A stretch of 64,000 nucleotides of DNA, taken from Pseudomonas capeferrum (lineage in GTDB: Bacteria > Pseudomonadota > Gammaproteobacteria > Pseudomonadales > Pseudomonadaceae). The translations under genes were made by a program, and so were the position numbers. Positions 33,562-42,809 of the stretch are shown piece by piece. The notes below the pieces were generated by a model, which saw only the letters and a list, made by a program, of their open reading frames with translations, had not been told where the DNA came from and ran no database searches. Numbering within the stretch: the stretch's first letter is position 1; every line of letters starts with the position of its first letter. Location of the stretch: positions 1,859,526-1,923,525 of the forward strand of contig NZ_JMIT01000001.1 in the NCBI RefSeq assembly GCF_000731675.1, written 5' to 3'.

Positions 33562-34750
33562 CCGGCGCCGCCTGGCCCTTGCCCGCCGGCCGTGCGATGG
33601 CGGCGGCATAGCCGCGTGGCGCGAAACACACTGTCACCAGCAGCATTGCCAGCACCGTCACCGTCAACAGCGTCCATGACGCCTGAAAGTCGCCACTGAC
33701 ATCGCGCAGCCAACCGGTGATGTACGGCACGATACCGGTGATGATAAAGCCGATACCCTGGACAAAGGCCGCTAGGCTGCCAGCCTCGGCGGGCGTTTTC
33801 AGGTGCTCCAGGGTCAGCGTCAGGCTCTGGCTGAAACAGGCCCCCAGGCCGAAACCGATCATCGCGACCCACAGGCCCATCGACAGCGTTGGCGCCAGCA
33901 ACAGGCCAAGGAAACCTGCCAGCTGGATCGATAGCGCCAGCCACAACCCAGGCCGACGATCTACCCAGCGACGCAGCAACAACGGCAGGCCCAGCGCGCC
34001 GGCAACCTGAAAGATCGTCATCAGCCCCACCAGGTCGCCGCCGCCTTGGGCAGTACCGCCATGCTCCAGGTGATAGGCCGGCAGCCAGGCGACCATGCTG
34101 GTGTAGCCGCCATTGATCAGGCCGAAATACAACGCCAGCAACCAGGCACGCCGCGTACCGAACCAGTGCCCGCCCGCGGCGCCCGCCAGCCTGGGCGCAT
34201 CCTGGCGCGGCCGCAGCAGCGTCCAGGCCAGCATCGCCAGCAATGCCGGGATGGCCCACAGGCCCAGCCCGGCCTGCCAGTGGCCAAAGTACCCGCTTAT
34301 ATGCGGCCCAAGCACCGCCGCCAGGCCACCACCACTCATCAGCGCCGCGGAATACATGCCCATGGCGCCCGCCAGGCGACCCGGGAACCAGCGGTTGACC
34401 AGCCCCGGCATCATGCCTTGGACTACCGCGACGCCGAGGCCGGCGACCACTGCGCTGGCAATGAGCGCCCACGCGCTGCCCAGTTGCAGCCGCCACAGGC
34501 AGGCCAGCGCGATCGCCGCAAGGCCCGCGAGCATGCCGCCATGCTCGCTGATCCAGCGCCGCAGCCAGGGTTGCAACAACGGCACCAGGCCCATGCACAG
34601 CACCGGCAGCGCGGTCAGTAGCGCCGCCTGCTGGTAACCCAGGCCCGTGCTGGCGCGCATGGGTTCGAGCAGCGGCCCGATGCTGGTAAGGATCGGCCGC
34701 AGGTTCAGTGCCAGCAGCATCACCAGCAACAGGTTCAAGGCCGCTCTCAT
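33554..34750 (-). CDS. MFS transporter, CynX/NimT type
   Basis: A 398-residue 12-helix permease with the CynX/NimT-like opening ALNLLLVMLLALNLRPILTS and the segment ALLTALPVLCMGLVPLLQP. Relatives transport cyanate, nitroimidazoles or small organics. The start is set at 34750 (MRAALN), whose ATG overlaps the deaminase stop (ATGA), so the two form an operon. Its 3' end overlaps the end of the MocR piece by 8 bases, suggesting that MocR once controlled this convergent pair's neighbourhood. GC-rich core-genome codon use. Confidence 0.88.
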   Translation of the reverse strand: MRAALNLLLVMLLALNLRPILTSIGPLLEPMRASTGLGYQQAALLTALPVLCMGLVPLLQPWLRRWISEHGGMLAGLAAIALACLWRLQLGSAWALIASAVVAGLGVAVVQGMMPGLVNRWFPGRLAGAMGMYSAALMSGGGLAAVLGPHISGYFGHWQAGLGLWAIPALLAMLAWTLLRPRQDAPRLAGAAGGHWFGTRRAWLLALYFGLINGGYTSMVAWLPAYHLEHGGTAQGGGDLVGLMTIFQVAGALGLPLLLRRWVDRRPGLWLALSIQLAGFLGLLLAPTLSMGLWVAMIGFGLGACFSQSLTLTLEHLKTPAEAGSLAAFVQGIGFIITGIVPYITGWLRDVSGDFQASWTLLTVTVLAMLLVTVCFAPRGYAAAIARPAGKGQAAPVN

Positions 34751-35205
34751 TGCGCGTTGGCCTGCTGCCACTCAAGGTACAGGTCGGCTTCGCCACTCGG
34801 TTTCAGCGCCCGCAATGGCAGGCTCTGCTGCTGCGGTGGGCGTGCCATCTGCGCGTAGACAGCGGCCGTGGATAACCCATAGGGCTCGCCCTCATCGTTG
34901 CCATAGGCGAACCAAGCCCGTTCGATGCCGCACAGGTGCATGGCCGCCAGGCACATCGGGCACGGGTGGCCGCTGGCATAGATTTCGGCGCCGTCCAGGC
35001 GCGCCTGGCCCAGGGCATGCGCGGCCTTGCGAATGGCCAGCAGTTCGGCATGGGCGGTCGGGTCCTGGCTGCTGTGGATCTCGTTGACCGCGCGTGCCAC
35101 CACGCGCCCCTGATACACCAGCACGGCGCCAAAAGGCCGACCACCGGCCTTGATGTTGGCACGGGCCAGATCGAGCGCTTCGCGCATGTAGCGTGCTTCG
35201 GACAT
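34747..35205 (-). CDS. Cytidine/guanine deaminase-like nucleoside deaminase
   Basis: A 152-residue member of the cytidine-deaminase superfamily (TadA/guanine deaminase branch). The zinc site is complete: HAELLAI (His and catalytic Glu) and PCPMCLAA (two Cys). GGRPFGAVLV precedes it. It should deaminate a purine or pyrimidine base. Start at 35205 has CAGGAGC upstream; a longer reading to 35295 has no such support. Coupled to the downstream MFS gene. Confidence 0.88.
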   Translation of the reverse strand: MSEARYMREALDLARANIKAGGRPFGAVLVYQGRVVARAVNEIHSSQDPTAHAELLAIRKAAHALGQARLDGAEIYASGHPCPMCLAAMHLCGIERAWFAYGNDEGEPYGLSTAAVYAQMARPPQQQSLPLRALKPSGEADLYLEWQQANAQ

Positions 35206-35404
35206 GAATCGGTGCTCCTGTTGCAAGACCTGGCCATTATCCCGGCTTGCTGGCGTTGACAGAAATGAAGAGATTGGATGCACGTCAGTGGCCACCTGAA
35301 TGCACCGATTGGCCTCCCGGCAAACGCTGCGATTGGCTATCGGGCCGATCGACGGGCAGCGCTAAGGTAGCGCCATGTCCACCCCACACCTTCTGGAGAA
35401 CACC

Positions 35405-35842
35405 ATGAACACGCGTATCGAATGGGCCAAGCACGCACCGGAAGCCTACAAAGCCATGGTTGGCCTGGAACAGGCGCTGGCCAAGAGCGGCCTGGAAAGC
35501 TCGTTGCTCGAACTGGTGCGCCTGCGCGCTTCGCAGATCAACGGCTGCGCCTACTGCATCAACATGCATGCCAATGACGCACGCCAGGCCGGCGAAACCG
35601 AAGCACGCCTGCAGACGCTGAGCGTGTGGCAGGAAACCGCCTACTTCACCCCGCGCGAACGTGCCGCGCTGGCCTGGGTAGAAAACCTGACCCGCTTGCC
35701 GGAGCGCGGTGCGCCACAGCCTGAGTACGAGGCGCTACAAGCCCATTTCGAGCCGCAGGAAGTGGTCAACCTGACACTGGCCATCGCCACCATCAATGCC
35801 TGGAACCGCTTCGGCGTCGGGTTTGCCATGGTTCCGGCGTAA
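35405..35842 (+). CDS. AhpD-like carboxymuconolactone-decarboxylase-family protein
   Basis: A 145-residue CMD-family protein with the peroxidase-type motif INGCAYCINMHANDAR: the CxxC pair plus histidine is the AhpD active site, rather than that of true decarboxylases. LVRLRASQ and RERAALAWVENLTRL are the usual flanking helices. Probably an alkylhydroperoxidase-like antioxidant protein. Start at 35405 with CTGGAG upstream. Single gene. Confidence 0.88.
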   Translation: MNTRIEWAKHAPEAYKAMVGLEQALAKSGLESSLLELVRLRASQINGCAYCINMHANDARQAGETEARLQTLSVWQETAYFTPRERAALAWVENLTRLPERGAPQPEYEALQAHFEPQEVVNLTLAIATINAWNRFGVGFAMVPA

Positions 35843-35892
35843 ACGATTGCTGATTGCCTATACCGGCCCGTTTGCGGCCGGTACTGGCACAC

Positions 35893-36903
35893 CTACCGCG
35901 CAACCAACCTGGCGCGATAGCTGCCCGGGCTCTGCCCCGTCCATTTCTTGAACGCCCGGTGAAACGCGCTGGGTTCCTGAAACCCCGCCAGCTCAGCCAC
36001 TTCGGCGATGCTCAGTACCCCTTCGCGCAGGTGTTCAAACGCCATTGCCCGGCGCACTTCGTCCTTGATTTGCTGGTACGAACGCCCTTCCCGCTCCAAC
36101 TGCCGGCGGAAGGTGCTGGCGCTGATACCCTGCAGCTGCGCCAACGCCGCCAAGGTCGGCCACTGCCCATAGCGCCGCGCACGCAGGTGGCGATAGACCT
36201 CGGCCACCAGGCCATTCTGGTTGCGAAAGCGAATCACCAGGCCTTGGGGCGCGCTACGCAAGAAGCCCTTCAAAGCTTGCAGGTTCTGCACCACGGGCAG
36301 GCGCAAGTAAGCGCTGTCGAACTCCACTTCGGTACGCCCACTGCCCAGGCGCAGGTCAGGCCCCCACAGCAGCAGGTCGTCGTCCTGGGCAGGGCGCGAC
36401 ACCGCCAGTTCGGTGCGGTCGATGCCAATGCGCCGCCCCGCCAGCCAGCACAGCAGGCCGATCATCAGCACCAGGTAGGTTTCCTCGGCGTATACCCGGG
36501 TCAGCGGGTCGGCGATGCTCGACTGCACGCTGATCACTGCCCTGCCCGCGCGCACCGTGAGGCTGCCACGCAGGTCACGCAGGAACAAGCCAAAACCGCC
36601 CATGCACTGACGCAGGGCTTTTTCCAGGTTCGGCTCTAGAATCAGGCCGCGGCAGATCAAGGCAAAGCTGCCCAGCGGCATGCCGTGGCTGTCGAGGCGG
36701 AAGAACTCATCGTCCAACCGTTGAATCAGCGCCAGCCACAGCTGGGCGAATGCCTTGGCCGGCACGCGGGCCTGGGGCTGGTCGAGCAGCTGTGGATCGA
36801 TGCCGACCGCACGCAGGTGTGCATCGCGCACGTCCGGGCGGTCGCGCAGGGCGTGCAGCATGGCCTTGAGGAAGTACACGGCGACCGTATCGCTATCGCG
36901 CAT
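35893..36903 (-). CDS. AraC-family regulator (OruR-like)
   Basis: A 336-residue regulator with a long N-terminal arabinose-binding-type sensor domain and a C-terminal double HTH (LAQLQGISASTFRRQLEREG and IAEVAELAGFQEPSAFHRAF, then KKWTGQSPGSYR). It is divergently placed to the thiolase/dehydrogenase genes across a 168-bp gap, so it probably regulates them. Position and orientation fit my memory of the P. putida KT2440 order. Confidence 0.88.
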   Translation of the reverse strand: MRDSDTVAVYFLKAMLHALRDRPDVRDAHLRAVGIDPQLLDQPQARVPAKAFAQLWLALIQRLDDEFFRLDSHGMPLGSFALICRGLILEPNLEKALRQCMGGFGLFLRDLRGSLTVRAGRAVISVQSSIADPLTRVYAEETYLVLMIGLLCWLAGRRIGIDRTELAVSRPAQDDDLLLWGPDLRLGSGRTEVEFDSAYLRLPVVQNLQALKGFLRSAPQGLVIRFRNQNGLVAEVYRHLRARRYGQWPTLAALAQLQGISASTFRRQLEREGRSYQQIKDEVRRAMAFEHLREGVLSIAEVAELAGFQEPSAFHRAFKKWTGQSPGSYRARLVAR

Positions 36904-37071
36904 GGCGGGTTTCGCTGTCTATGCTGAGTGGCAAAAACTGCCAGGTTGAATGAACAGATCCGGCATAGGCTCTGGCAGAGCCTTTGCCTAGACTCGGGTG
37001 GACAAAGGGATCGCCGGCCATTCTCGCAGAGCCAGGCCCGGTCCCGCCATGCCTTCGCAATCGGAGCCCTT

Positions 37072-38256
37072 ATGAGCAGCGCAGAAATCTACGTCGTCAG
37101 TGCCGTCCGTTCAGCCATTGGTGGCTTTGGCGGCTCTCTCAAGGACCTGCCGCTGGCAGACCTCGCCACCGCCGTGACCCGCGCCGCCATCGAGCGTGCC
37201 GGCGTGGATGCCGGGCAGATCGGCCACATGGTGATGGGCAGCGTGATCCCCACCGAGCCGCGTGATGCCTACCTGGCCCGGGTGGCGGCGATGAACGCCG
37301 GCATCCCCAAGGAAACCCCGGCTTTCAACGTCAACCGCCTGTGCGGCTCGGGCTTGCAAGCCATTGTTTCGGCAGCGCAGTGCCTGCTGCTGGGCGACAC
37401 CGACGTGGCCCTGGCGGCGGGCGCCGAGTCCATGAGCCGCGGCCCGTACTTGCTGCCACAGGCTCGCTGGGGCGCGCGCATGGGCGACTTGCAAGGCATC
37501 GACTACACCGTCGGCGTGCTGCAGGACCCCTTCGAACACTTCCACATGGGCATCACCGCCGAGAACGTTTCGGCCAAGCACGGCATCACCCGTGAAATGC
37601 AGGACGAGCTGGCCCTGACCAGCCAACGCCGCGCCGCACGCGCCATCGCCGAAGGCCGCTTCACCAGCCAGATCGTCCCGCTGGAACTGAAAACCCGCAA
37701 AGGCAGCGTGCAGTTCAGCGTCGATGAGCACGTGCGTGGCGATGTCACCGCAGAACAACTGGCCGCCATGAAGACCGTGTTCAAGAAAGACGGCACCGTC
37801 ACCGCCGGCAATGCCAGTGGCATCAACGACGGCGCTGCCGGCCTGGTGCTGGCCAGCGGTGACGCCGTGCGCCGTCTGGGCCTGAAGCCGCTGGCACGCC
37901 TGGTGGCTTACGCCCATGCCGGCGTCGAGCCCGAGCTCATGGGCCTGGGCCCGATCCCGGCGACCCGCAAGGTGCTGGAAAAAACCGGCCTGCGTGTGCA
38001 GGACCTGGACGTGATCGAGTCCAACGAGGCCTTCGCCGCCCAGGCCTGCGCCGTAGCCCGTGCGCTGGACTTCGACCCGGAAAAGGTCAACCCGAACGGT
38101 TCGGGTATCTCCCTTGGCCACCCGGTCGGCGCCACCGGAGCGATCATCGCCACCAAGGCCATCCATGAGCTGCACCGCATTCAGGGCCGCTACGCCCTGG
38201 CGACCATGTGCATCGGCGGCGGCCAAGGCATCGCCGTGGTCTTCGAGCGCGTCTGA
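37072..38256 (+). CDS. bktB: Acetyl-CoA C-acyltransferase (beta-ketothiolase)
   Basis: A 394-residue thiolase. The nucleophilic cysteine is in NRLCGSGLQAIVSAAQ (about residue 90), the histidine in NPNGSGISLGHPVGATGA (about 350) and the second cysteine in ATMCIGGGQGIAV (about 380). It condenses or cleaves acyl-CoA and acetyl-CoA. Start at 37072 follows GGAGCCC. It is followed 13 bp later by a 3-hydroxyacyl-CoA dehydrogenase and then a TetR gene, a beta-oxidation or PHA-precursor type set. The symbol rests on resemblance to the gene I recall under this name in P. putida. Confidence 0.88.
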   Translation: MSSAEIYVVSAVRSAIGGFGGSLKDLPLADLATAVTRAAIERAGVDAGQIGHMVMGSVIPTEPRDAYLARVAAMNAGIPKETPAFNVNRLCGSGLQAIVSAAQCLLLGDTDVALAAGAESMSRGPYLLPQARWGARMGDLQGIDYTVGVLQDPFEHFHMGITAENVSAKHGITREMQDELALTSQRRAARAIAEGRFTSQIVPLELKTRKGSVQFSVDEHVRGDVTAEQLAAMKTVFKKDGTVTAGNASGINDGAAGLVLASGDAVRRLGLKPLARLVAYAHAGVEPELMGLGPIPATRKVLEKTGLRVQDLDVIESNEAFAAQACAVARALDFDPEKVNPNGSGISLGHPVGATGAIIATKAIHELHRIQGRYALATMCIGGGQGIAVVFERV

Positions 38257-38269
38257 GGGAAACTGCCCC

Positions 38270-39118
38270 ATGAACATTGAACAAATTGCCGTGATCGGCG
38301 CAGGCACCATGGGCAACGGTATCGCTCAAGTGTGCGCGGTGGCGGGCTACCAGGTGCTGCTGGTGGACGTGTCCGATGCCGCGCTGGAGCGTGGCGTGGC
38401 GACCTTGAGCAAAAACCTGGAGCGCCAGGTCAGCAAAGGCACGCTCGACGCCGACAAGGCCGAGGCAGCGAAAACCCGCATCCGCACCAGCACCGACTAT
38501 GCCCAGCTCAGTGGCGCGCAGTTGGTGATCGAGGCGGCCACCGAAAACCTGCAGCTCAAGCAGCGCATTCTGCAGCAAGTGGCCGGCAACGTTGCCGCCG
38601 ACTGCCTGATTGCCACCAACACCTCGTCGCTGTCGGTGACGCAACTGGCCGCGAGCATCGAGCACCCGGAGCGTTTCATCGGCGTGCACTTCTTCAACCC
38701 GGTGCCAATGATGGCCCTGGTCGAGATCATCCGTGGCCTGCAGACCAGTGACAGCACCTATGCCCAGGCCTTGCTGGTGACCGAAAAGGTCGGCAAGACC
38801 CCGATTACCGCCGGCAACCGCCCAGGCTTCGTGGTCAACCGCATCCTGGTGCCGATGATCAACGAAGCGATCTTCGTGCGCCAAGAGGGCCTGGCCAGTG
38901 CCGAGGACATCGACACCGGCATGCGCCTAGGCTGCAACCAGCCGATCGGCCCCTTGGCACTGGCCGACCTGATTGGCCTGGATACCCTGCTGGCGATCAT
39001 GGAGGCCTTCCATGAGGGTTTCAATGACAGCAAGTACCGCCCTGCCCCGTTGCTCAAGGAAATGGTCGCGGCCGGTTGGCTGGGGCGCAAAAGCGGCCGC
39101 GGTTTCTTCACCTACTGA
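38270..39118 (+). CDS. hbd: 3-hydroxybutyryl-CoA dehydrogenase
   Basis: A 282-residue dehydrogenase of standard length: IAVIGAGTMGNGIAQVCAVA (NAD-binding) at the N-terminus, ATNTSSLSVTQLA, catalytic histidine region GVHFFNPVPMMALVEII, and RPGFVVNRILVPMINEA for the helical domain. It oxidises (S)-3-hydroxyacyl-CoA to the keto form that the preceding thiolase cleaves. Start at 38270; close spacing to the thiolase indicates one transcript. Confidence 0.9.
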   Translation: MNIEQIAVIGAGTMGNGIAQVCAVAGYQVLLVDVSDAALERGVATLSKNLERQVSKGTLDADKAEAAKTRIRTSTDYAQLSGAQLVIEAATENLQLKQRILQQVAGNVAADCLIATNTSSLSVTQLAASIEHPERFIGVHFFNPVPMMALVEIIRGLQTSDSTYAQALLVTEKVGKTPITAGNRPGFVVNRILVPMINEAIFVRQEGLASAEDIDTGMRLGCNQPIGPLALADLIGLDTLLAIMEAFHEGFNDSKYRPAPLLKEMVAAGWLGRKSGRGFFTY

Positions 39119-39130
39119 GGAGCGATTGCC

Positions 39131-39712
39131 ATGCCTCCGGTCAACGCTGCGATGCGCTGTGCCAGCTTTGAAGAGCGACGTGACCAGGCCATGGCGCTGT
39201 TTGCCGAAAAGGGTTTTGGCCAGGTCAGCATGCGTGAACTGGCAGCCCACGTGGGGTTGACCGCCGGTTCGCTGTATCACCATTTCCCGAGCAAGCAGGA
39301 CCTGCTGTACGACTTGATCGAAGAGTTGTACGAGGAGCTGCAGGCCACCCTGGACCAAGGCCGCCGCGCCATGGCCCGGGGGGCATCGGCGTTGTCGTGC
39401 CTGATCGCGGCGCATTGGCAGTTGCATGCCGAGCGGCCCTTGCAGTTTCGCCTGGCAGAGCGGGATTTATGTTGTTTGAGCGATGCGCAACAGGTGCAGC
39501 TGGCGTCGTTACGCAAGCGCTATGAGGCAGGGTTGCTGCGTTTGATTGCACCGCAGGCGAAACTGCCAGGGCAAGCGCTGGAGGCTACTGCGCATGTGCT
39601 GGCGACGTTGCTCAACCAACTGCCGGGGTTGCTCAAGGCATTGCCTCAAGAGCAAGGCTTGGAGCTGATGGAGAACTTGCTGATCGGTGGGATCGAGCGG
39701 ACGCTGCGATAG
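39131..39712 (+). CDS. TetR-family regulator
   Basis: A 193-residue TetR/AcrR regulator. HTH: AMALFAEKGFGQVSMRELAA, HVGLTAGSLYHHFPSKQDLL. It lies 12 bp after the hydroxyacyl-CoA dehydrogenase on the same strand and may control this small operon, together with the divergent AraC regulator. Typical C-terminal all-helical ligand domain, sequence not diagnostic. Confidence 0.88.
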   Translation: MPPVNAAMRCASFEERRDQAMALFAEKGFGQVSMRELAAHVGLTAGSLYHHFPSKQDLLYDLIEELYEELQATLDQGRRAMARGASALSCLIAAHWQLHAERPLQFRLAERDLCCLSDAQQVQLASLRKRYEAGLLRLIAPQAKLPGQALEATAHVLATLLNQLPGLLKALPQEQGLELMENLLIGGIERTLR

Positions 39713-39720
39713 CCTGCCAG

Positions 39721-39766
39721 GGCCTCTTCGCGGGGCACAGCGGATCGCCGCACCGCCGCGAAGGCC
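39721..39766. repeat. REP-like palindrome 1
   Basis: GGCCTCTTCGCGG and CCGCGAAGGCC form inverted arms with an intervening GC-rich loop, just after the TetR stop. The CTTCGCGG/CCGCGAAG core is shared with the elements at 46884 and 50858. Confidence 0.6.
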
Positions 39767-39773
39767 AGCTGCC

Positions 39774-40151
39774 TCAGCGCAACAGCAATTGAATCTGTTC
39801 GTGCAGGGTATCCAGGTCGAACGGCTTGGCCAGGATCGGCGCCTTGCGCGTGATCGGGCTGCCAGATTCGAGAATCTCCGCCGGGTAGCCACTGATGAAA
39901 ATCACCTTGAGCTCCGGTCGCAGTTTTACCGCGGGCTCGGCGATCTCTACCCCCGAGATGCCCCCTGGCAATCGAAAATCAGTGACCATCAAGTCCAGGT
40001 GCGGCTTGCTCGCCAGGATCTTGAAGGCCTGTTCACCGTCTTCGGCCACCAGTACGTGATAACCCTCGCCTGCCAGGTAATCACGCAAAATCATGCGAAT
40101 GGCCGGTTCATCCTCGACCACCAGCACCACATCTTGTGCATCTTCACTCAT
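39774..40151 (-). CDS. Single-domain response regulator
   Basis: A 125-residue stand-alone receiver domain (CheY-like): acidic pair VVEDEP, phosphorylation aspartate in LMVTDFRLPG (about residue 54), and the lysine in ILAKPFDLD. No output domain. It is the last gene of a minus-strand operon after a hybrid kinase and should receive phosphate from one of the two kinases. Confidence 0.88.
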   Translation of the reverse strand: MSEDAQDVVLVVEDEPAIRMILRDYLAGEGYHVLVAEDGEQAFKILASKPHLDLMVTDFRLPGGISGVEIAEPAVKLRPELKVIFISGYPAEILESGSPITRKAPILAKPFDLDTLHEQIQLLLR

Positions 40152-40195
40152 GATAACGCCTTGAAATTCTTACAGTTGGCCATCTGACCCCAGGC

Positions 40196-41422
40196 TTACG
40201 CAGAGGTTGCCCGCGCCTGGTCGTTTTGTTGTTGGAACGTTGCCAGCGGCAATTGCAGGGTGAATGTGGCGCCCTGGCCTTCCTCGCTGTCAACCAGAAT
40301 CCGCCCACCGTGGGCCTGGACGATCTGCTCGGAGATGAACAGCCCCAACCCCAGCCCACCGCTGGCCTGCTGTGCAGCGACCCGCTCGAACTGCTGGAAG
40401 ATCCGCTGCTGGTTGGCGGCGCTGATACCGATGCCCTGATCCTGCACCTGTACCCAGGCCATGCCATCCTGCTCGAACACGCGAACCTCCACCGGCTTGC
40501 GTTCGCCGTAACGCATGGCATTGGACAACAGGTTGGCCACCACTTGTTCAATCCGAAACTCGTCCCACTCGCCCAGCAACGTTTCGCAGCACTGCAGCAC
40601 AATGTGCGTTTCCAGCGCCGTGGCCTGGGCCGTGAAGTTTTCCACCAGGCCACGCACCAACTGGCTGATGTCAAACACCTTGGGGCGCAACGACAACTTG
40701 CCGGTACGGATACGCGAGACGTCGAGCATGTCCTCGATCAAGCGGATCAGGCTGTTGATCTGCCGTTCGTCACGCTCGACCATGGCCTGTAGCTTGTCAG
40801 CGCTGAAAGCCTCCAGGTTGCCCCGTGCCAGGTGCATCTTGCGCAGCTGGGTTTCCAGGATCAGGCCATTGAGCGGGGTGCGCACCTCGTGCGAAACGAT
40901 CGACATGAAGTCGTCGCGCATGCGCACGGCATGCTCCAGCTCGCCCCGCGCCAGTTGCAGTTGGCTCAGCAATACCTCCTGCTCCTGGCGGCTGCGCTCC
41001 AGGGCTTCGAGCTGCCGACCTAGCACCTTGCGCTGGCGAAACAGGTCGACGAACACCGAGACCTTGCTTTTTACCGCCAGGGTGTCGAGCGGCTTGTGCA
41101 GAAAGTCCACCGCCCCGCTCTCATAGCCCTTGAAGGCGTAGTTCATCTCGCGCCCCGCCGCACTGACGAACACGATCGGGATGTTCTTGGTCTTGTCGGT
41201 GCCGCGCATCAACTCGGCCAGCTCGAAGCCGTTCATGCCCGGCATCTGCACATCGAGAATGGCCAGCGCGAATTCGTGCTCCAGCAGCAGCGACAACGCA
41301 GCTTCGGCAGACTGGGCCTGGTGCACCTCGCGGTCTTCGCCCTGGATCAGGGCATCGAGCGCCAGCAGGTTTTCCGGCAGATCGTCGACGATCAGCAGTT
41401 TGGCGATGGTGTGGCTTAGCAT
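40196..41422 (-). CDS. Hybrid receiver-histidine kinase
   Basis: A 408-residue soluble kinase. The N-terminal receiver (about 8-125) has LIVDDLPENL, Asp in AILDVQMPG and KPLD. A short coiled coil follows. The dimerisation/phospho-acceptor domain has SIVSHEVRTPLNG (His about 185) and the ATPase domain has NLLSNAMRYGE, DQGIGI and GGLGLGLFI. There are no membrane segments. Its start overlaps the end of cheB by 7 bases. The arrangement receiver-then-kinase suggests that it takes phosphate from the large kinase upstream and passes it on. Confidence 0.88.
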   Translation of the reverse strand: MLSHTIAKLLIVDDLPENLLALDALIQGEDREVHQAQSAEAALSLLLEHEFALAILDVQMPGMNGFELAELMRGTDKTKNIPIVFVSAAGREMNYAFKGYESGAVDFLHKPLDTLAVKSKVSVFVDLFRQRKVLGRQLEALERSRQEQEVLLSQLQLARGELEHAVRMRDDFMSIVSHEVRTPLNGLILETQLRKMHLARGNLEAFSADKLQAMVERDERQINSLIRLIEDMLDVSRIRTGKLSLRPKVFDISQLVRGLVENFTAQATALETHIVLQCCETLLGEWDEFRIEQVVANLLSNAMRYGERKPVEVRVFEQDGMAWVQVQDQGIGISAANQQRIFQQFERVAAQQASGGLGLGLFISEQIVQAHGGRILVDSEEGQGATFTLQLPLATFQQQNDQARATSA

Positions 41423-41991
41423 GCGCGGGTTTCCAAGGTCGCGAGCAGTTGCCCGATACCGCTCAGAGTAAGGATATGGTCGGGCTGATGCAGGGCCAGG
41501 GCGGCCTCTGGCATCAGGGCGACCTGTGCGTCGCGAGGGTCCTGGACAATTGTGCGGCCCCCATTGTTCTTGATGTAGGCAAGGCCCTTGGCGCCGTCTT
41601 CGTTGGCACCGGTGAGCAGCACGCCAAGCAGGCCGTCGCCATAGGCATCGGCCGCCGAAATGAACAGAAAATCGATCGCCGGGCGGGAGAAATGCACAGG
41701 TGCCTCCTGGCTCAGCGACAGCGTCAGGTCGTGCTCCACCGACAAGTGATAGCTCGGCCCCGCCACGTAGACCTGCCCGGCACTGATCCGTTCCTTGTCG
41801 CACGCCTCGCGCACCGGCCGGTGCAAGCGCCGCTGCAGCACTTCGGCCAGTTGGCTGTGGCGGTCGTCCGGCAGGTGCAGCACGCACAGCACCGGGAGGC
41901 TGAACGCCGGTGGCAGCGCGCCGAGCACCTCGAACAGTGCCGCCACCCCGCCCGCCGAGGCGCCAATCACCACTGCACGTACGCCGTTCAT
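41416..41991 (-). CDS. CheB-type methylesterase (no receiver domain)
   Basis: A 191-residue CheB catalytic domain: serine in VIGASAGGVAAL, histidine in CVLHLPDDRHSQ and aspartate in LTGANEDGAKGL. The usual N-terminal receiver is absent. It forms a tight operon with cheR and two hybrid kinases, but no chemoreceptor gene is near, so the methylation pair may act on a distant receptor or within a non-motility signalling system. Confidence 0.9.
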   Translation of the reverse strand: MNGVRAVVIGASAGGVAALFEVLGALPPAFSLPVLCVLHLPDDRHSQLAEVLQRRLHRPVREACDKERISAGQVYVAGPSYHLSVEHDLTLSLSQEAPVHFSRPAIDFLFISAADAYGDGLLGVLLTGANEDGAKGLAYIKNNGGRTIVQDPRDAQVALMPEAALALHQPDHILTLSGIGQLLATLETRAC

Positions 41992-42809
41992 GATTTGCGG
42001 TAGATCCGTTCGGGCTTGACCAGCGGCTCGAAGCGCTCGCTGTAGGCCGAAAAATCTACCGACTCCTTGCTGCCCAGCACCAGGAACCCCCGATGGCAGA
42101 GCGACTCATGGAACAGCCCCAAGGCCCGATCCTGCAGCTCCTTGTTGAAGTAGATCAGCACGTTGCGGCACGACACCAGCTGGGTTTCGGAGAACACGCT
42201 GTCGGTGGCCAGGCTGTGGTCGGCGAAGGTCACGTTGTCGCGCAGGCTGCTGTCCATGATGGCGTTGCCATAGGCCGCGGTGTAGTACTCGGCGAAGTCG
42301 CGACGGCCACCGGCCAGGCGGTAGTTTTCTTCATACTCGCGCATGCTCTGCATCGAGTAGATACCTTGCTTGGCCTTGTCCAGCGAATGCGGGTTGATGT
42401 CGGTGGCATAGAGGATGGTGCGCTCGAGCAGGCCTTCCTCTCGCAGCAGGATGGCCATCGAGTACACCTCTTCACCAGTGCTGCAGCCGGCGACCCAGAT
42501 CTTGATCGACGGCCATGTGCGCAGCAGCGGCACCACTTCATTGCGCAGCGCCAGGAAGTGGCTTGGGTCACGGAACATCTCGCTGACCGGGATCGTCAGG
42601 AACTGCAGCAACTGCATGAACATGCCCGGGTCGTGCAGCACCCGCTCCTGCAGCGCCGAGACTGTCAGGCAGTCGAACTGGCGCAGGGCATGAAGGATCC
42701 GGCGTTTGATCGAAGCGCCGGAATAGTTGCGAAAATCGTAGCTGTACTTGAGGTAGATCGCCTCGATCAGCAGCCGGATCTCGATGTCGGTGTTGCGCTC
42801 GCTAGTCAA
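41988..42809 (-). CDS. CheR-type methyltransferase
   Basis: A 273-residue CheR with the N-terminal helical domain (IEAIYLKYSYDFRNYSGASI, KRRI...) and the SAM-binding domain (IKIWVAGCSTGEEVYSMAIL, ATDINPHSLDKAKQGIYSM, CRNVLIYF). The start is taken as TTG at 42809: it overlaps the kinase stop (TTGA) and has GGAG six bases upstream. The only upstream alternative is a GTG at 42833 without a ribosome site. Its own stop overlaps the cheB start. Confidence 0.88.
   Translation of the reverse strand: MTSERNTDIEIRLLIEAIYLKYSYDFRNYSGASIKRRILHALRQFDCLTVSALQERVLHDPGMFMQLLQFLTIPVSEMFRDPSHFLALRNEVVPLLRTWPSIKIWVAGCSTGEEVYSMAILLREEGLLERTILYATDINPHSLDKAKQGIYSMQSMREYEENYRLAGGRRDFAEYYTAAYGNAIMDSSLRDNVTFADHSLATDSVFSETQLVSCRNVLIYFNKELQDRALGLFHESLCHRGFLVLGSKESVDFSAYSERFEPLVKPERIYRKS

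Noticed and set aside
33429..34796. A 455-codon minus-strand frame overlapping the MFS transporter.
   Set aside because: The overlapping frame at 33554-34750 has clear transmembrane segments and couples to the deaminase; the longer one is low-complexity and lacks a recognisable domain.
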